This document shows positions 27,894 through 37,067 of a stretch of 38,879 nt of DNA, piece by piece. The notes below the pieces were generated by a model that saw only the letters and a program-made list of their open reading frames with translations, had not been told where the DNA came from and ran no database searches. Source of the DNA: a virus; IMG/VR virus record IMGVR_UViG_3300022752_000173, positions 1 to 38,879 of that record; one strand, given 5' to 3'. Position 1 is the first letter of the stretch. Every line of letters starts with the position of its first letter. Position numbers and translations under genes: made by a program.

Positions 27894-30800
27894 GGGTTGC
27901 CTTTACTGGAGCAGTGCCTTTGCTCCGATCTGCGTTTCCGTCTAGAGAATAACCGATGTCGGCTATCCCTTCAGAAGTTAATTTGCTCCAAGTGTTCCTA
28001 GCTTGTTGGGCAGATCCCTTGATGTAATTGTAGGGAACATAGCGTCCGTTGGGTTTATTGAATCGTTGGGAAGCTCTGGTCAAAGCCACTTTATCATCCA
28101 CATCCACATGAACTATCCCGATTTTATATCCAACCGATTTTAGCGTTTTTGCCATGTCTGCAACCTTATTAGAGTTTTTACCAGTGATGTCGATCAAAAG
28201 ATTGTGATTTTCCATAACTGCCCTTGGGAATACGATCTTCTCGGATATAAGCGCAGACTCCTCATGGAACGCACCAGCATTCCAGCCCTCGAATCCCTTT
28301 GACTTACCCTTAACCGAATCGGGATCGATCTTAGTTGTTTCTTTTCCGTTTAGGATCTTTTCTGCAAATGGTCTTCCAGTAGTCGTTTTCCCGCTGGCTG
28401 GAGATCCCATGAGAATTACTGCAATAGGATTGTCCGACTTGGCCTTTGGATTCAGTTCGCTTTCAATAACGGAATCCTTCCAAGCCTTATGTTCTGGGGT
28501 TGGGTTTTCAAATGTTTCTACGATGTCTTTCTTTTGGATGTATCGCTTGGGATCTCTGAGCGACCAATGGGTTACTGGGGCATTCTCCGAACCCTCTGCT
28601 TGGGCAACTTCCTTTTGCAATCTAGCCATCTTTTCAATTGTTGCTTTGGTTTTTGGCTCTGCATTTAGTCTTTCAATCTCTTTTTCAATTTCATCAATTG
28701 AACTGCTTGCTTGGGATTGTTTCTCGCCCTTGGATGATTTGCCCTTTGTCTTGCCCTTGGCTCCTCCACCGCCCCCTCCACCCTTCCCAGACCATCTTCC
28801 CTTTTCATCCCTTGGCTGATCTGCACTATAGAACTCAATCTTTTCTCCGTTGTATTGGAAGACAAATGACTCGACGGCTACTGCTTCGTCAAACTGGAAT
28901 CCCTCGGAACCATCATCTGGAAGTTCAATCACGATGGGTACATAAATCAACTTACTGCCATCTGCCAATTCTTTTGTCGCCACAGGGGATGGTTTGGGGC
29001 CGTTCTCGTAAACATATTTCCTAATCGAATCGACCTCGAAGATCTGCATTTTTTTGATGGCACTTGGAGATACTGCGCCGTCCTTGGTAAAGATTTTTGA
29101 CACAGCGGCTAACCCAGTCTTGCCCATCTTCTGAGCCTTGGTTGTTGGGATATTGTCGGCAACGCTTTTAAAGCCATCTGCTAATACGCTGATAATCCCG
29201 ATCATCTGCTTCCCGCCAATCTTGGGTGATGACCCAGAACGCAGTACACCGTACTCCATGGCTAGATCCAAACTGTCCGTGCTGTACACCTTGCCACCAC
29301 CCCAAACGCCACTTTTAGAGGGTTTTAGGCCGTCTCTTCGTATGTCTTTAAGCACATCTGCCGAAGTTCCGTGGTAGAGGGTAGTAGCCTCTCCAGTCTG
29401 CTTGCTTGCCTCCGCTGGATTATCTTGCGCCCATCTGGGTGTGGGTGTAGCTCCTTCAGCTATTGCTCCACCACCAGTCCACCTTCCAGAATTATCCCTC
29501 TGTTGGTTTGGATCGAAAAACTCTATCGCTTGATAGCTCCTGTAATAATTACGCCCTCCCCTTCGTTGTAATCCGAGATGAACTCGATTCGGGAAAGATC
29601 GCTCATAGTTGTCGATGATTCCTTTATAGGCTTTTTTTCCTGCAATCCTTGTGTCTCCACCGATGAACTCTCCAACGCCTCTGACTGCTTCTGATTTTCC
29701 ATTTATTGCTCCTAGAAATTTGGCAACATTAGCGGTCAACTGCGATCCTTGGTCTAGGATTGTTACGCTAGTCTTGGCTCTGTCGCCTACCATTGTTCTA
29801 AAACTAATTCCATTATCTGACAATATTTTTCTGACCTCATCCATTGGCCTGTCTGCTGAGATTTTATGCAGAATATCGGGGCCGTCCTTCTTCTTCTGAA
29901 AGGCGACAACTGCTTTTTGGTTTAGGCTCGCCCCCAGTTTGGATGCCGTGTATTTAAGTTGGTCAAAGTCCTTCACTCCCTTTACATCGATCTTAATCGA
30001 ATTCTCTGCGCCATCCTCCCAGTCACCCACCCCAGACTCGACCTTTCCATCCATGTCTTGCTTCTTAATGGCATCTCTTGCGATGCTTACTGCTCTGGCA
30101 TGTTCTGGCGAATCGGTCATTTTCTTCGCCTCTTCGTAATTCATGTTCTCTTTGATGTTCGGGGAAACAAGGATCTCGCCACCGCCCCCACTACCAGTCC
30201 ACTTCCCAGAGGCATCTCTTTCTTGATTTGGATCGTAGGCGAAAGTAGTTACCTCAAATGTCTTCTTTCCCTCAATCTCTTCACGAATGGCAACTGCAAT
30301 TGCATCTGCCAAGTAGTCTGCCACATCGTCCATGTCTGGATCTTTTTCGAGCGTTACAATATTACCGTTTGCCGACATGGGGCGAACCCCGATTCCCTTG
30401 CGAACTATGTTTGAGACTTGCCTACCGCCTTCAACTTTTCTGTATTCAGCTATTGCCCCCTTTACGAATCCTCTTAATGCGGATTGCCCAGCAACGATGG
30501 CTCCGACCTGTGGATTGAACAAAGACCCGACGAGAATTTTATACCTGTCTCCATGTGCGCTTTTGACTGCTTCGATAGCCCCCTTCGATCCAATACCGAT
30601 TGTTCTGGAAACTCCACGCAAGAATTGCTGGCCGTTGTCGCTGGCAAGCCAATTCTTAATTTGAGAGGCTTTAGAAGCACCATACTGCCCAGCCACCTTG
30701 GCTCCATTGGCAATAGCTGTAATGCCATCTACAGCCCCTTTTACGCTCGATTTTGCCATATCTAGGGCTGGATTTCCCTTTTGAGCCTTCTCGATAAGCT

Positions 30801-31671
30801 TACCCTTGAACCCCCCACCCCCACCACTCCACCTTCCAGATTCATCCCTAGTCTGTGATGGATCGTATAGGAGAGTTGCGGAATCAGATAATTCAAAGGT
30901 TTTTCCGTTGTATGAAAAAGCTTTTTTTACTGTTGGCGTGTTCGGGACAAATTGCTTCCCCTTCTTACTGCCCTCTGCCTTTGTTCGATTTGCCCCTGCC
31001 TTCTGTGCTGGAGTAAGCTTATCCCATACTCGCTGTGGTAGATACCTTTTATCTTTGCCCTTGCGTAGCGATGGCTTTCCGTCCGATGTAGTCCACTTCT
31101 CTTTTCCCCATTTCTTGAGGCTGGCCTGTGACTTGCTTCTTCCACCCTTGTAACCACCCCCAGCTTTTTCGTATGCCTGTACAAGTAGCTGTGCTTTTCT
31201 TGCAGACCATTGACCAGCCTTTCCTCCGCTTGTGCCACGAAGAATCCTGTTTTTAATTCTCTCCCGAAGTTTTGGTTTCGTGTATTTTTGAAGCTCTAGG
31301 TTTGCGCTGTCCGTAATGGGGCCTCCAACAATCCACGCACTGCAAGTTCTCATTGAGGCGCATTTAAAGTCGAAGATTTCGCAGTAACCCAGATCGCCAG
31401 CTTGTTCAACTTCCTGTGCGTCTGTTCCAATGCCTTTGCTGATGCAGTCCATGAGTTTCTTTGTCTTATTAAATCCAGCACAGTTCCCGCAACGCATGGT
31501 CTTTGCTTCTTCGACAGATCCCCCAAAGGTCTTTGCTTTCTCTGTCCAGTACGCTTCATTCGGTTCCTTGGGATTGGCGGGGCCGTATTGCGCTACATCA
31601 ATAGCCTTTTGACGATTGGCTAAATTGGTTTTGATGTCCTGTGTAGGGAGTGGACAATTACTCTCGGCCAT
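27874..31671 (-). CDS. Modular multi-domain (polyvalent-type) protein with ART-like and zeta-toxin-like domains
   Basis: This 1265-residue protein has five parts. Part 1 (1-265): cysteine cluster (61, 64, 76, 97, 104, 110) and a basic domain with KKWGKEKWTTSDGKPS (186-201). Parts 2-5 each begin after a linker of the form DPxQxRDxxGRWxGGGG (near 270, 480, 720 and 950). Part 2 (290-470) is Ala/Gly-rich, possibly membrane-active. Part 3 (500-715) is unrecognised. Part 4 (740-940) has TTLYHGTS, IRRDGLKPS and GGKVYSTDSLDLAMEYG, as in ADP-ribosyltransferase-like domains. Part 5 (970-1265) is a zeta-toxin-type kinase with P-loop GSPASGKTTT (1089-1098). Located between portal and protease; probably packaged and ejected (inference). 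Confidence 0.8.
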   Translation of the reverse strand: MAESNCPLPTQDIKTNLANRQKAIDVAQYGPANPKEPNEAYWTEKAKTFGGSVEEAKTMRCGNCAGFNKTKKLMDCISKGIGTDAQEVEQAGDLGYCEIFDFKCASMRTCSAWIVGGPITDSANLELQKYTKPKLRERIKNRILRGTSGGKAGQWSARKAQLLVQAYEKAGGGYKGGRSKSQASLKKWGKEKWTTSDGKPSLRKGKDKRYLPQRVWDKLTPAQKAGANRTKAEGSKKGKQFVPNTPTVKKAFSYNGKTFELSDSATLLYDPSQTRDESGRWSGGGGGFKGKLIEKAQKGNPALDMAKSSVKGAVDGITAIANGAKVAGQYGASKASQIKNWLASDNGQQFLRGVSRTIGIGSKGAIEAVKSAHGDRYKILVGSLFNPQVGAIVAGQSALRGFVKGAIAEYRKVEGGRQVSNIVRKGIGVRPMSANGNIVTLEKDPDMDDVADYLADAIAVAIREEIEGKKTFEVTTFAYDPNQERDASGKWTGSGGGGEILVSPNIKENMNYEEAKKMTDSPEHARAVSIARDAIKKQDMDGKVESGVGDWEDGAENSIKIDVKGVKDFDQLKYTASKLGASLNQKAVVAFQKKKDGPDILHKISADRPMDEVRKILSDNGISFRTMVGDRAKTSVTILDQGSQLTANVAKFLGAINGKSEAVRGVGEFIGGDTRIAGKKAYKGIIDNYERSFPNRVHLGLQRRGGRNYYRSYQAIEFFDPNQQRDNSGRWTGGGAIAEGATPTPRWAQDNPAEASKQTGEATTLYHGTSADVLKDIRRDGLKPSKSGVWGGGKVYSTDSLDLAMEYGVLRSGSSPKIGGKQMIGIISVLADGFKSVADNIPTTKAQKMGKTGLAAVSKIFTKDGAVSPSAIKKMQIFEVDSIRKYVYENGPKPSPVATKELADGSKLIYVPIVIELPDDGSEGFQFDEAVAVESFVFQYNGEKIEFYSADQPRDEKGRWSGKGGGGGGGAKGKTKGKSSKGEKQSQASSSIDEIEKEIERLNAEPKTKATIEKMARLQKEVAQAEGSENAPVTHWSLRDPKRYIQKKDIVETFENPTPEHKAWKDSVIESELNPKAKSDNPIAVILMGSPASGKTTTGRPFAEKILNGKETTKIDPDSVKGKSKGFEGWNAGAFHEESALISEKIVFPRAVMENHNLLIDITGKNSNKVADMAKTLKSVGYKIGIVHVDVDDKVALTRASQRFNKPNGRYVPYNYIKGSAQQARNTWSKLTSEGIADIGYSLDGNADRSKGTAPVKATHGNLFD

Positions 31672-33674
31672 TATTCGCTCCGTGCTTTGTCCAATTGACC
31701 GACAATCTTTTTAGCCCTTGCAAGTCCTGCATCACCGCCCCACCCCATGTATGCTTGCCATCCTTTGCCTTGCTCGCTCCATGTCGAACCCTTCTTGTCC
31801 ACCTCATGTCGTGAAAGGAAGCTGTAGATCCTGCGCCAAGTGCGGGGAGAAAGCTTTTTGCGTCCGATAATGTCCCTAGCCCTTGCGATTCCAACCTGTG
31901 TCATTCCACGCTGGCTGGCTGGCTTTTCAGCCCTTACCCGCAAGGCAGACTTGGCAGACTCGACCATCCCATCACTAGGGTAAAGATCAATATCAGAGAT
32001 GTTTTGCATCTCAATTGCATCCAGTACCATCTCCGCATCCTGTGTGGTAAATTCTTTAGAGGTGCTTGTACGCCTAGCCCTAGAGGGAACATAATCGTCC
32101 TCTAGGTGCTGTTGCTTTATCTTGGCTACTTCTTCTTTGGGCTGTTCATCTGAAACCTGTGGCTGTTCCTCTGGTGCTGGTGCTTGCGCCTGTGGGAACG
32201 CTGGCATGGCTGGCTTGAAAGCCTCGGAAATAGATTCGATTGGAACATCCATCTCTTTCGAAAGATCTTGAGCATACTTCACCTCGTAGGCTCGTTGCCG
32301 TAGTGCCTCCTCGTAGTCCTCTCCTTTAGCTCCGTACACCTCAGCCGCTGTCCGAAGACCCGCCTTGAACTCGCTGATATTTGCTTGTGAATCGCGGCCT
32401 ACATCTATGGTGCTATCTGAGGGGTAAATCCACTTGCCCTTCGTAAAGTTGCTATTGGGCGGGATCTTGCCCCTAGCAATTCCGTCTGCTATTACCAAGT
32501 TCTTAATCTTATCAAAGAAGCGATCCTCTAGGATATTCTGCCAACGCTTGAATGTGCGTGAGGCCAATGCCATCTCAAGCCGTACTGTCGGCCCCCCTAG
32601 CTTGGACAAATCGTAGCAGAATCCAAAGGGAAGATTAAAGGCCAGTGCGATCATGTGAACGATCAAATCCACATAGCCTTGGAATGCTGAAGAGGGACGA
32701 TTGCTCTCGAACATCTTCATTTCAGAACCAGTAGGGATATAGTTGATTTGACCCCTCTGCATGTTCTCAATGTTCATCGTATTGCCGTAGGAGTCTGTCT
32801 GTGCTTGGTTGAAGTAGGATGCGGGATCATCAGAAGATCCAGTGGCATTCGAGATTGTCATAATGCGGAAAGCCGCGTTCTTAACGGCAAGGTTTTCGGC
32901 ATCCATGGTTTCAGCAAGATCCTTGCAATAGTTTATAACAGAGGCCAGATGGCTACGACCACGAACTTCATCCAGTCGAAGGGGATCGTAAATGAATAGG
33001 AAAGACGATGCTGGAATCTCCTGTGCATCTGTATAGAAGTTGCCCTGCGTCCGTCGATAGACTTTGTAGGATTCGGTGCGTCCGTACTGATCGAATCTTA
33101 CGCCACCAATATACTCTTGGCTGGATGTGGGATTATCGAACATGCCTCCAATACGATCTGCTTCTACTGCTTGTAGCCTTATATCCGAATTCGGATCGAC
33201 TTGCCCATCAATAGAGTTTTGCCTTGTGATAACAAAGCCAACATCGCCGTCACGAAGTACGGAACGAAGAGCAAGATGGGAAAGGGCATGGAAATTATTC
33301 CTACCAAAGAAGTCGCACTTTTTGCACCAAGCCGACCAGTAATCCTCGTAGGATTGGTCAACTGCCCTGTCTCCAGTGCGGGACATATAGCGGAAATTAC
33401 CAAGGGCATACTGCGAGAATTTAAGAAGGATTGACCTAATAATTGGATTGTTATCCTCTAGATCACGACCAGCTTTAATAAGCTCGATGCGCTCGTAAGT
33501 AGAATTGTATCCTTCGCCACCAGATAATGGCCGTGATGGCAATCTGTCTCTAAGTGGATATGCTCCAGCAAATCTGGTTAATTCTGTAAGCTTGCACTTG
33601 TCAGCAAGTCTCTTGACCCCAAACTTGGGGTTGATTGCGGTAATCGCTTTTTCTAGGAAGTTTAGTTGAGGCAT
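31671..33674 (-). CDS. Portal protein, lambda gpB family, with C-terminal extension
   Basis: This 667-residue protein forms the ring through which DNA enters and leaves the head. Conserved blocks include RDLEDNNPIIRSILLKFSQYALG, SVLRDGDVGFVITRQ, IRLQAVEADRIGG, SSFLFIYDPLRLDEVRGRSHLA and FNLPFGFCYDL. After a Pro/Gln-rich linker (about 490-525) comes an extra C-terminal domain with ASQRGMTQVGIARARDI, RTWRRIYSFLSRHEVDKKG and GKGWQAYMGWGGDAGLARAKK, a module also found attached to other phage head proteins and of unknown role. The gene overlaps the next by TAATG. Position after TerL and the gpW-like gene agrees with lambda order. Confidence 0.9.
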   Translation of the reverse strand: MPQLNFLEKAITAINPKFGVKRLADKCKLTELTRFAGAYPLRDRLPSRPLSGGEGYNSTYERIELIKAGRDLEDNNPIIRSILLKFSQYALGNFRYMSRTGDRAVDQSYEDYWSAWCKKCDFFGRNNFHALSHLALRSVLRDGDVGFVITRQNSIDGQVDPNSDIRLQAVEADRIGGMFDNPTSSQEYIGGVRFDQYGRTESYKVYRRTQGNFYTDAQEIPASSFLFIYDPLRLDEVRGRSHLASVINYCKDLAETMDAENLAVKNAAFRIMTISNATGSSDDPASYFNQAQTDSYGNTMNIENMQRGQINYIPTGSEMKMFESNRPSSAFQGYVDLIVHMIALAFNLPFGFCYDLSKLGGPTVRLEMALASRTFKRWQNILEDRFFDKIKNLVIADGIARGKIPPNSNFTKGKWIYPSDSTIDVGRDSQANISEFKAGLRTAAEVYGAKGEDYEEALRQRAYEVKYAQDLSKEMDVPIESISEAFKPAMPAFPQAQAPAPEEQPQVSDEQPKEEVAKIKQQHLEDDYVPSRARRTSTSKEFTTQDAEMVLDAIEMQNISDIDLYPSDGMVESAKSALRVRAEKPASQRGMTQVGIARARDIIGRKKLSPRTWRRIYSFLSRHEVDKKGSTWSEQGKGWQAYMGWGGDAGLARAKKIVGQLDKARSE

Positions 33675-33714
33675 TTGATTATCTTATTATTTATCGCTAT
33701 TTATATCAACCACT

Positions 33715-33972
33715 TTAATTCCTGCCACCCCTTGAATAATCTGGGAAAGTGCGATTGATCCTAGCCCTCGGCCCCGCCAAACGATTGATAGCCGCCGTGC
33801 ATTCCATTACTGTATTCTGTAGCTCCTGTAAATTTGCTCTCGTAAGTTGCCTTCCACCAATGCTATAGGATGCTCCAGTCTTTAGGATGGCTTCGATTGC
33901 TGTTAGGGTTTCTGTGCGAATCTGTGTAACTGTGGCTAGGTCTAAGCCGTAATATACACCTTGGATAGCCAT
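33715..33972 (-). CDS. Head-tail connector, gpW-like
   Basis: This 85-residue protein has a helical first half (DLATVTQIRTETLTAIEAIL), a turn-strand ASYSIGGRQLTR and a second helix (ANLQELQNTVMECTAAINRL). This helix-hairpin-helix arrangement, with the GRxxTRxxLxEL core and basic disordered end, fits lambda gpW, which joins the portal end of the filled head to tail connectors. Location between large terminase and portal is the same as in lambda. A TTGACA sequence containing the previous stop lies 13 bases upstream. Confidence 0.75.
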   Translation of the reverse strand: MAIQGVYYGLDLATVTQIRTETLTAIEAILKTGASYSIGGRQLTRANLQELQNTVMECTAAINRLAGPRARINRTFPDYSRGGRN

Positions 33973-33987
33973 GCTTTTGTATAGCTG

Positions 33988-34170
33988 TCAACTCTTGCGC
34001 CTATATTTACGCCGTTGTTTTACCCGCTTCCAGATAACTTCGTTTTGATCCAGATTACAAGAAATGGACATCATTTTGCTGTAGAAGCCGTATCCAAGCC
34101 CTGTTGCCAGCATGAAATAGCTGAATACATGGCCGATATAATAAAACACATAGGATAAAATTGTATTCAC
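33988..34170 (-). CDS. Small membrane protein between terminase and connector
   Basis: This 60-residue protein has one long hydrophobic stretch (ILSYVFYYIGHVFSYFMLAT) and a strongly basic end (WKRVKQRRKYRRKS). It overlaps the terminase stop by ATGA. No family is recognised. A single-pass protein with a basic cytoplasmic end could bind nucleic acid at the membrane, but nothing in the sequence proves this. Confidence 0.55.
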   Translation of the reverse strand: MNTILSYVFYYIGHVFSYFMLATGLGYGFYSKMMSISCNLDQNEVIWKRVKQRRKYRRKS

Positions 34171-35960
34171 TCCTTTACCTCCTCAATTTCGATTTTGTCA
34201 TTCTGGGGAACTGGCATGCACCCAGACAACATGGCTCCTACTAGGTTCATGCATTCTGCGTCCATCAAGTGATTATCCTTTCGGATTCGATGCCATACCA
34301 TTTTAGTCCTGCCAGAAAGCGGATTATATTTTGCCCTCTTCACCTCTGCGCTTAAATGGCTGTGCCACTCTTCGGGGCAATCGTCTGGTATTTCCCACTT
34401 CGACATTTTCCCATTCTTCAGCAAGCTCAACATATCTTTTACTGATGGGTTCGACCATCGAATGACAGGGCATTTAGATTTTGTTAGCCCCTCTGCCTGT
34501 GCTGTTCTCCCAGTTCCAGATAGAGGATCTCCCCAGTTTATCGTGCTGTATGGCCTTATCATTCGCCCAGTTGGTGTGATGTGAACGAACTGCGCCGAGT
34601 CAGATCCCAGCAAGCAAGTCCACCCCCACCTACAAGCTTGGAAGTAAACCTCTCTGGTATTAGAACCACTGTCGCAAAATACCATTTTGTCGCCTACGCC
34701 CCAGTCCAGTTGCAAGGATCGTAGGGCATCCCATGATTCCAGCCTTCCACACCATTCCAGCTTTGACTCTCCGTTGTTTTTCCATCCACGCACGACTACC
34801 CACATGTGGAACCCCTTCGCCTCTTGAATGTCTGCTGTGATGATTGTCTTGTCGCAACCCTCAAATTTCTGCCCCATCTTATACCCAGATCCAGATACCT
34901 TCATCTGATTCTCCTCTTCGACCTCCACCCAAGGTTGCCCAAGCACTGAATTCACGAAATTCTGCAACCCCATGACGCTCTTCTTGTCGTTTAGGAATTG
35001 TACGCAAAGCTTCCCAAATGTTTCCCAAGGGGAATAAATGCCCGAAAGATGGTAGGATTTGACTTGAGGCTCTGGATTAAGGTTTGTTGGCTTCCATTTG
35101 CCCATTCTAAGCATCTTTGTCTTGTGGCCGTCAGTTATCCTTCCCTTGCACGAAACGCACTCATAATAGGCACTGGAGCGCACTTTTTCGTTATCCCACT
35201 CCCCATCTTCATTCTTGGCGTTCTCGTCCCACTTTACTTGAGGCCAAGTCAGTATTTGTTCCTCGCTACAAAAGGGACATGGGACATAGTAGTATCTCTG
35301 GTCACCCCTCTTGAAGCTTTGCCAGATATGGCCGTAATCTGTGGTTGGGGTGGATGTTTGTACCGTAAGGGATAAGGGGTAGGTCTTCGTCCTAACCTCT
35401 GCCAACTGGATAGAATTGGCCTCCTTGGATGTTGCCTCCGACATCTTATCAGTTTCGTCGCAAATCAATAATCCTACAGAGCGTGAGGCGAGATTGGCTG
35501 GAGAGTTACTGCCAAAGAACCAAACAGACATTTTATCGAAATGCTGTTCCATCAACTTGTACTTATCCAGATTCTTTGGCTTATGCCGTGCTAATGCCTC
35601 GCAATCGTCCACCATGGGCAACCAGCGGTACTCTGAGAAGGATCTGGCTAGATTCTCGTTTGGCATGACCCACATGGTAGGAATGGGCTTTAAATCGAGT
35701 CTGTACGCCAGCCCAGCTAGGATCGATGTAGTTTTGGCTGTCTGCGCCCCCCAGCACAGGATCATGGTTCGCAATCGCTCGTCTCTGAAGTTCTCCAGTG
35801 GTTCACGAACATATGGGGTGAGGAGGGTTGAATACGGCCCCGCAGTGGAGGACACTCGCTCCGAAAGGTACAGATTAGACTCAGCCCATTCTGTAACCGA
35901 AAGATCCTTCTTTGGTATCCAGAATGTCTGGGCGAGAAGCTCTAGCTCTTGCGTTGTCAC
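34167..35960 (-). CDS. terL: Terminase large subunit, GpA type
   Basis: This 597-residue ATPase-nuclease pumps DNA into proheads and cuts it. It fits the lambda gpA family: an adapted Walker A GAQTAKTT (71-78), Walker B LLICDE (164-169), a zinc ribbon with Cys228, Cys231, Cys268 and Cys271, and a nuclease-like part with TIITADIQEAKGFHMWVVVRG (first acidic residue Asp near 375) and VFCDSGSNTREVY. It starts at GTG within a GTGA overlap with the upstream stop. Walker A lacks the usual GxxGxGK glycines, as is normal for this family. Size agrees with gpA (about 640). Confidence 0.92.
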   Translation of the reverse strand: MTTQELELLAQTFWIPKKDLSVTEWAESNLYLSERVSSTAGPYSTLLTPYVREPLENFRDERLRTMILCWGAQTAKTTSILAGLAYRLDLKPIPTMWVMPNENLARSFSEYRWLPMVDDCEALARHKPKNLDKYKLMEQHFDKMSVWFFGSNSPANLASRSVGLLICDETDKMSEATSKEANSIQLAEVRTKTYPLSLTVQTSTPTTDYGHIWQSFKRGDQRYYYVPCPFCSEEQILTWPQVKWDENAKNEDGEWDNEKVRSSAYYECVSCKGRITDGHKTKMLRMGKWKPTNLNPEPQVKSYHLSGIYSPWETFGKLCVQFLNDKKSVMGLQNFVNSVLGQPWVEVEEENQMKVSGSGYKMGQKFEGCDKTIITADIQEAKGFHMWVVVRGWKNNGESKLEWCGRLESWDALRSLQLDWGVGDKMVFCDSGSNTREVYFQACRWGWTCLLGSDSAQFVHITPTGRMIRPYSTINWGDPLSGTGRTAQAEGLTKSKCPVIRWSNPSVKDMLSLLKNGKMSKWEIPDDCPEEWHSHLSAEVKRAKYNPLSGRTKMVWHRIRKDNHLMDAECMNLVGAMLSGCMPVPQNDKIEIEEVKE

Positions 35961-36484
35961 AGTCTAAAATCCTCATAGATTGAAAGAAGTTTAGTCCCTG
36001 CTGGGTAAAGGATTTTCTCGTCCTCTGTCTGGCAAATAACATTTCTTGGATGCTTTAGAAGGTCAAATGACCAGTTCAGAAGAACATCATCCATCTGCAT
36101 GTCAGTGAAAATAATGTCTCTGGATGGGCGCATCCTCCATAGGAATTCAATCCCTGTCCTGCTAATATTGTAGCGTTCTGGAAGATTCGGGGCGATCCCA
36201 ACCCAAGAGCGCATTTTGAATTTTGAAAGCCTGTAGATAATATCTATGCAAGCTTGCTGGCTGTTCCCGCAAGACCACACAGGATAGCCCTTGGCACTTA
36301 GTATCTTTGAGTTTTTCTTTTCGGTGCTTGTGTGTGGAGAAAAAAAGAATAGATGCGGGTAGATCGTATGGCCTATGCAGTCTTCAGCTAGAAAGATTGC
36401 AGATTTTGCGTGTCTGCTTTTTTGATCTCCGCAACAGATGATGGCCGCCTCATCTGGCCTTTCATACTTATCCGAGATTCCCAT
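35957..36484 (-). CDS. Hypothetical protein between ParB-like gene and terminase
   Basis: This 175-residue protein (PDEAAIICCGDQKSRHAKSA, HLFFFSPHTSTEKKNSKIL, SRTGIEFLWRMRPSRDIIFT, LLNWSFDLLKHPRNVI) looks like a compact alpha/beta domain without known motifs. It overlaps the ParB-like gene by 17 bases and the terminase by 4, so it is translated with the packaging operon. The GYPVWSCGNSQQACIDIIY segment resembles nothing I can name. A packaging or DNA-modification accessory role is suggested only by context. Confidence 0.6.
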   Translation of the reverse strand: MGISDKYERPDEAAIICCGDQKSRHAKSAIFLAEDCIGHTIYPHLFFFSPHTSTEKKNSKILSAKGYPVWSCGNSQQACIDIIYRLSKFKMRSWVGIAPNLPERYNISRTGIEFLWRMRPSRDIIFTDMQMDDVLLNWSFDLLKHPRNVICQTEDEKILYPAGTKLLSIYEDFRL

Positions 36485-37067
36485 GGGTTTCGTGAACGCA
36501 TGCCAAGATTATATTGGCGATTCCCTCGATTTTCTTGCTATCCCCGATCTGCTTGACCTTCCCCATTAAATCCTTCAAATCCTTTTTTTCGACATAAAGC
36601 GGAATCATTTCCACATCGGCTGTCTCAATTTCCTCTTTCATGTCCTCAACTTCTGGTGGCGCACCAGTAAGCATCTTTTCGATCTCCTCTTTGGAGAATC
36701 CAGTCAGTTCAATGTTTAGTTCTGTTTGATCAATCTCTTCGAGTAGGTTTTTGAGTGCTTCGTTGTCGAATTCCCCCGAAAGGTTGTTGAGTGCGAGGTT
36801 GGCGACTTTCTCCTTGTCCTCTGGTAGATCGACTGCCCAGACATCGACTTCCGTGCGCCCCATAGCTTGGTAGATCTTAAACCTCTGATGCCCCCCAATG
36901 ATCCTGTTTCCAGTCCGAACATTGATCGTGATGGGTTGAATGTCTCCAAGCTCTCCAAGGCTTTTCGTGAGGCGACCCAACGCCTCTGGAGTAATTTTTC
37001 GAGGATTGTAGCCAGCCCCTTGTATCTCACTAAGCTTTAACCTCAATATCTTGGGGTACTTGTTCAT
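36468..37067 (-). CDS. ParB-like nuclease-domain protein
   Basis: This 199-residue protein has the N-terminal ParB/Srx domain: LRLKLSEIQGAGYNPRKIT (8-26), LTKSLGELGDIQPITIN, GNRIIGGHQRFKIYQAMG (53-70; GGHQR is the nucleotide-binding box) and VDLPEDKEKVANLALNNLSGEF. The C-terminal part is acidic and lacks the ParB HTH. Such proteins commonly sit beside phage terminases and DNA methyltransferases. Some act on nucleotide or DNA modification, but the reaction here is unknown. It overlaps the small terminase gene by 38 bases. Confidence 0.8.
   Translation of the reverse strand: MNKYPKILRLKLSEIQGAGYNPRKITPEALGRLTKSLGELGDIQPITINVRTGNRIIGGHQRFKIYQAMGRTEVDVWAVDLPEDKEKVANLALNNLSGEFDNEALKNLLEEIDQTELNIELTGFSKEEIEKMLTGAPPEVEDMKEEIETADVEMIPLYVEKKDLKDLMGKVKQIGDSKKIEGIANIILACVHETHGNLG

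Noticed and set aside
30474-31238. Several 80-110-residue frames opposite or within the multi-domain gene
   Set aside because: They are shadows of a 1265-codon gene with recognisable domains; their composition is arginine/serine-rich without ribosome binding sites.
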